Source: Euzebyaceae bacterium (GTDB lineage Bacteria > Actinomycetota > Nitriliruptoria > Euzebyales > Egibacteraceae). Taken from it: a DNA stretch of 14,504 nt. Shown here in pieces: positions 13,653-14,504 of the stretch. The stretch covers positions 1-14,504 of the forward strand of contig JACCVM010000212.1 in the NCBI GenBank assembly GCA_013698135.1, read 5' to 3'. Under the pieces are notes generated by a model that searched no databases, had not been told where the DNA came from, and worked only from the letters and a program-made list of their open reading frames with translations. A program made the position numbers and the translations under genes. How positions within the stretch are numbered: the stretch's first letter is position 1; each line of letters begins with the position of its first letter.

Positions 13653-14504
13653 ATGGCCATCGCGCTGGGTGCCAACCGCTACGGCAAGTCGGGCATCCGC
13701 CTGGCCACCGTCGACCGTGACGGCGAACGGCACGCCTTCACCGACCTGACCATCGACGTGCGCCTGGAAGGCGCCTTCACGCCAGCGCACGCGGAGGGCG
13801 ACAACTCGGCGATCCTGCCCACCGACACCATGCGCGGCGCCTGCTACGCGCTGGCTCGCGAGGAGCCGGTCGGCACGCCCGAGTCGTTTGGCCTGCGCCT
13901 GACGACCTACCTGCTGGAGGCCGCGCCCGCCGCCGAGCTCGCCACCGTCTCGCTGCTGCAGCAGCCGTGGGAGCGCATCGCCGGCGACCATCCCTTCACT
14001 TTCAGCCGGGCGGGCGGCGGGCTGCGCACGGCGATCGTCAGCCGAGGGCGGAGCCGGGATGGCGACGACGTCGAAGTGGCTGCCGGCGTCGCGGACCTGT
14101 ACGTGCTGAAGACCAGCGGCTCGGCGTTCACCGGCTACCTCGTCGACCGCTTCACAACGCTGCCGTCGGCTCCGGACCGGATCCTGGCCACCTCGATCAC
14201 CGCGACCTGGCGCTACACCCGTCTCGGCCTTGATTACTCCCAGTGCGCCGACGATGTCCGGCGGGCGGTGCTCGACGCCTTCGCCGGCCATGACGACAGC
14301 CGGTCGCTGCAGCACACCCTGTGGGTGATGGGCGAGGCAGTGCTGGCTTCGTGTCCGGACGTGGGCGACATCCACTTCTCACTGCCGAACCAGCACCACG
14401 TGCCCGCCGACCTGTCGCCCTACGGCATGGACAACCCGAACCGGGTCTTCGTCGCCACCGATCGCCCATTCGGCGTCATCGAGGGCACGGTCACCCGCGA
14501 CCAG
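13653..14504 (+). CDS. uox: Urate oxidase (uricase), 3' end beyond the window
   Basis: Cofactor-free oxidation of urate by O2 to 5-hydroxyisourate and H2O2. The frame is open from ATG 13653 to the window edge, 284 residues; the family is about 300, so only a short tail is missing. The start has GGGAG (13641-13645) seven bases upstream and follows uraH by three bases. Visible active-site elements are GANRYGKSGIRL with Lys12, ILPTDTM with Thr57, LKTSGSAFTGYLVDRFTTLP with the stacking Phe159, RILATSITATWRY with Arg176, SLQHTLW with Gln220, and LPNQHHVPADLSPYGMDNPNRVFVATDRP with His248. After PTDTM the usual Asn-Thr pair is replaced by Gly-Ala (RGACYALA). With xanthine dehydrogenase, UraH and the UraD domain, it completes xanthine to allantoin in this locus. 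Confidence 0.94.
   Translation, partial: MAIALGANRYGKSGIRLATVDRDGERHAFTDLTIDVRLEGAFTPAHAEGDNSAILPTDTMRGACYALAREEPVGTPESFGLRLTTYLLEAAPAAELATVSLLQQPWERIAGDHPFTFSRAGGGLRTAIVSRGRSRDGDDVEVAAGVADLYVLKTSGSAFTGYLVDRFTTLPSAPDRILATSITATWRYTRLGLDYSQCADDVRRAVLDAFAGHDDSRSLQHTLWVMGEAVLASCPDVGDIHFSLPNQHHVPADLSPYGMDNPNRVFVATDRPFGVIEGTVTRDQ

Noticed and set aside
13488..14375. A 295-codon minus-strand open frame opposite uraH and urate oxidase.
   Set aside because: The plus strand encodes clear HIU hydrolase and urate oxidase. The minus frame has no recognisable domain and no ribosome binding site.

Overview
The window is GC-rich DNA with strongly GC-biased third codon positions, GTG starts, several start/stop overlaps (ATGA or GTGA) and two promoters that may give leaderless transcripts. 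With an actinobacterial-type leuA leader, this points to a member of the Actinomycetota. The lineage inside the phylum cannot be fixed from the sequence. No mobile element, tRNA, rRNA or CRISPR array was seen.

Region 1 (1-6462, + strand) is a branched-chain amino acid block: the 3' end of ilvN, then ilvC, leuB, a 312-base regulatory gap, leuA, a 65-residue unknown protein, leuC and leuD. IlvN and IlvC serve the common valine/isoleucine/leucine steps. LeuA, LeuC/LeuD and LeuB carry 2-ketoisovalerate to 2-ketoisocaproate. The gap between leuB and leuA holds a promoter, a 37-residue leader peptide with seven Leu codons in its last ten, and an RNA fold that can form a pseudoknot over the leuA Shine-Dalgarno. 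This fits the LEU element described upstream of leuA in Actinobacteria, and leuB lies outside its control.

Region 2 (6517-10300, - strand) encodes a three-subunit molybdenum hydroxylase in the order FAD subunit, [2Fe-2S] subunit, molybdopterin subunit. The genes overlap at each junction. It is most likely xanthine dehydrogenase.

Region 3 (10436 to the window end, + strand) is a urate catabolic operon: allantoinase, a single protein joining allantoicase to OHCU decarboxylase, 5-hydroxyisourate hydrolase, and urate oxidase cut by the window edge. Regions 2 and 3 together cover xanthine to urate, 5-hydroxyisourate, OHCU, allantoin, allantoate and ureidoglycolate plus urea. They diverge from a 135-base intergenic region with a large inverted repeat (16-base arms, one mismatch), a good candidate for the shared operator. 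No regulator gene, molybdenum-enzyme chaperone or purine transporter is in view.

The most notable items are the allantoicase-OHCU decarboxylase fusion, the leuA leader and pseudoknot, the divergent operator, a hairpin over the annotated leuC start, and the unknown small protein inside the leu operon.
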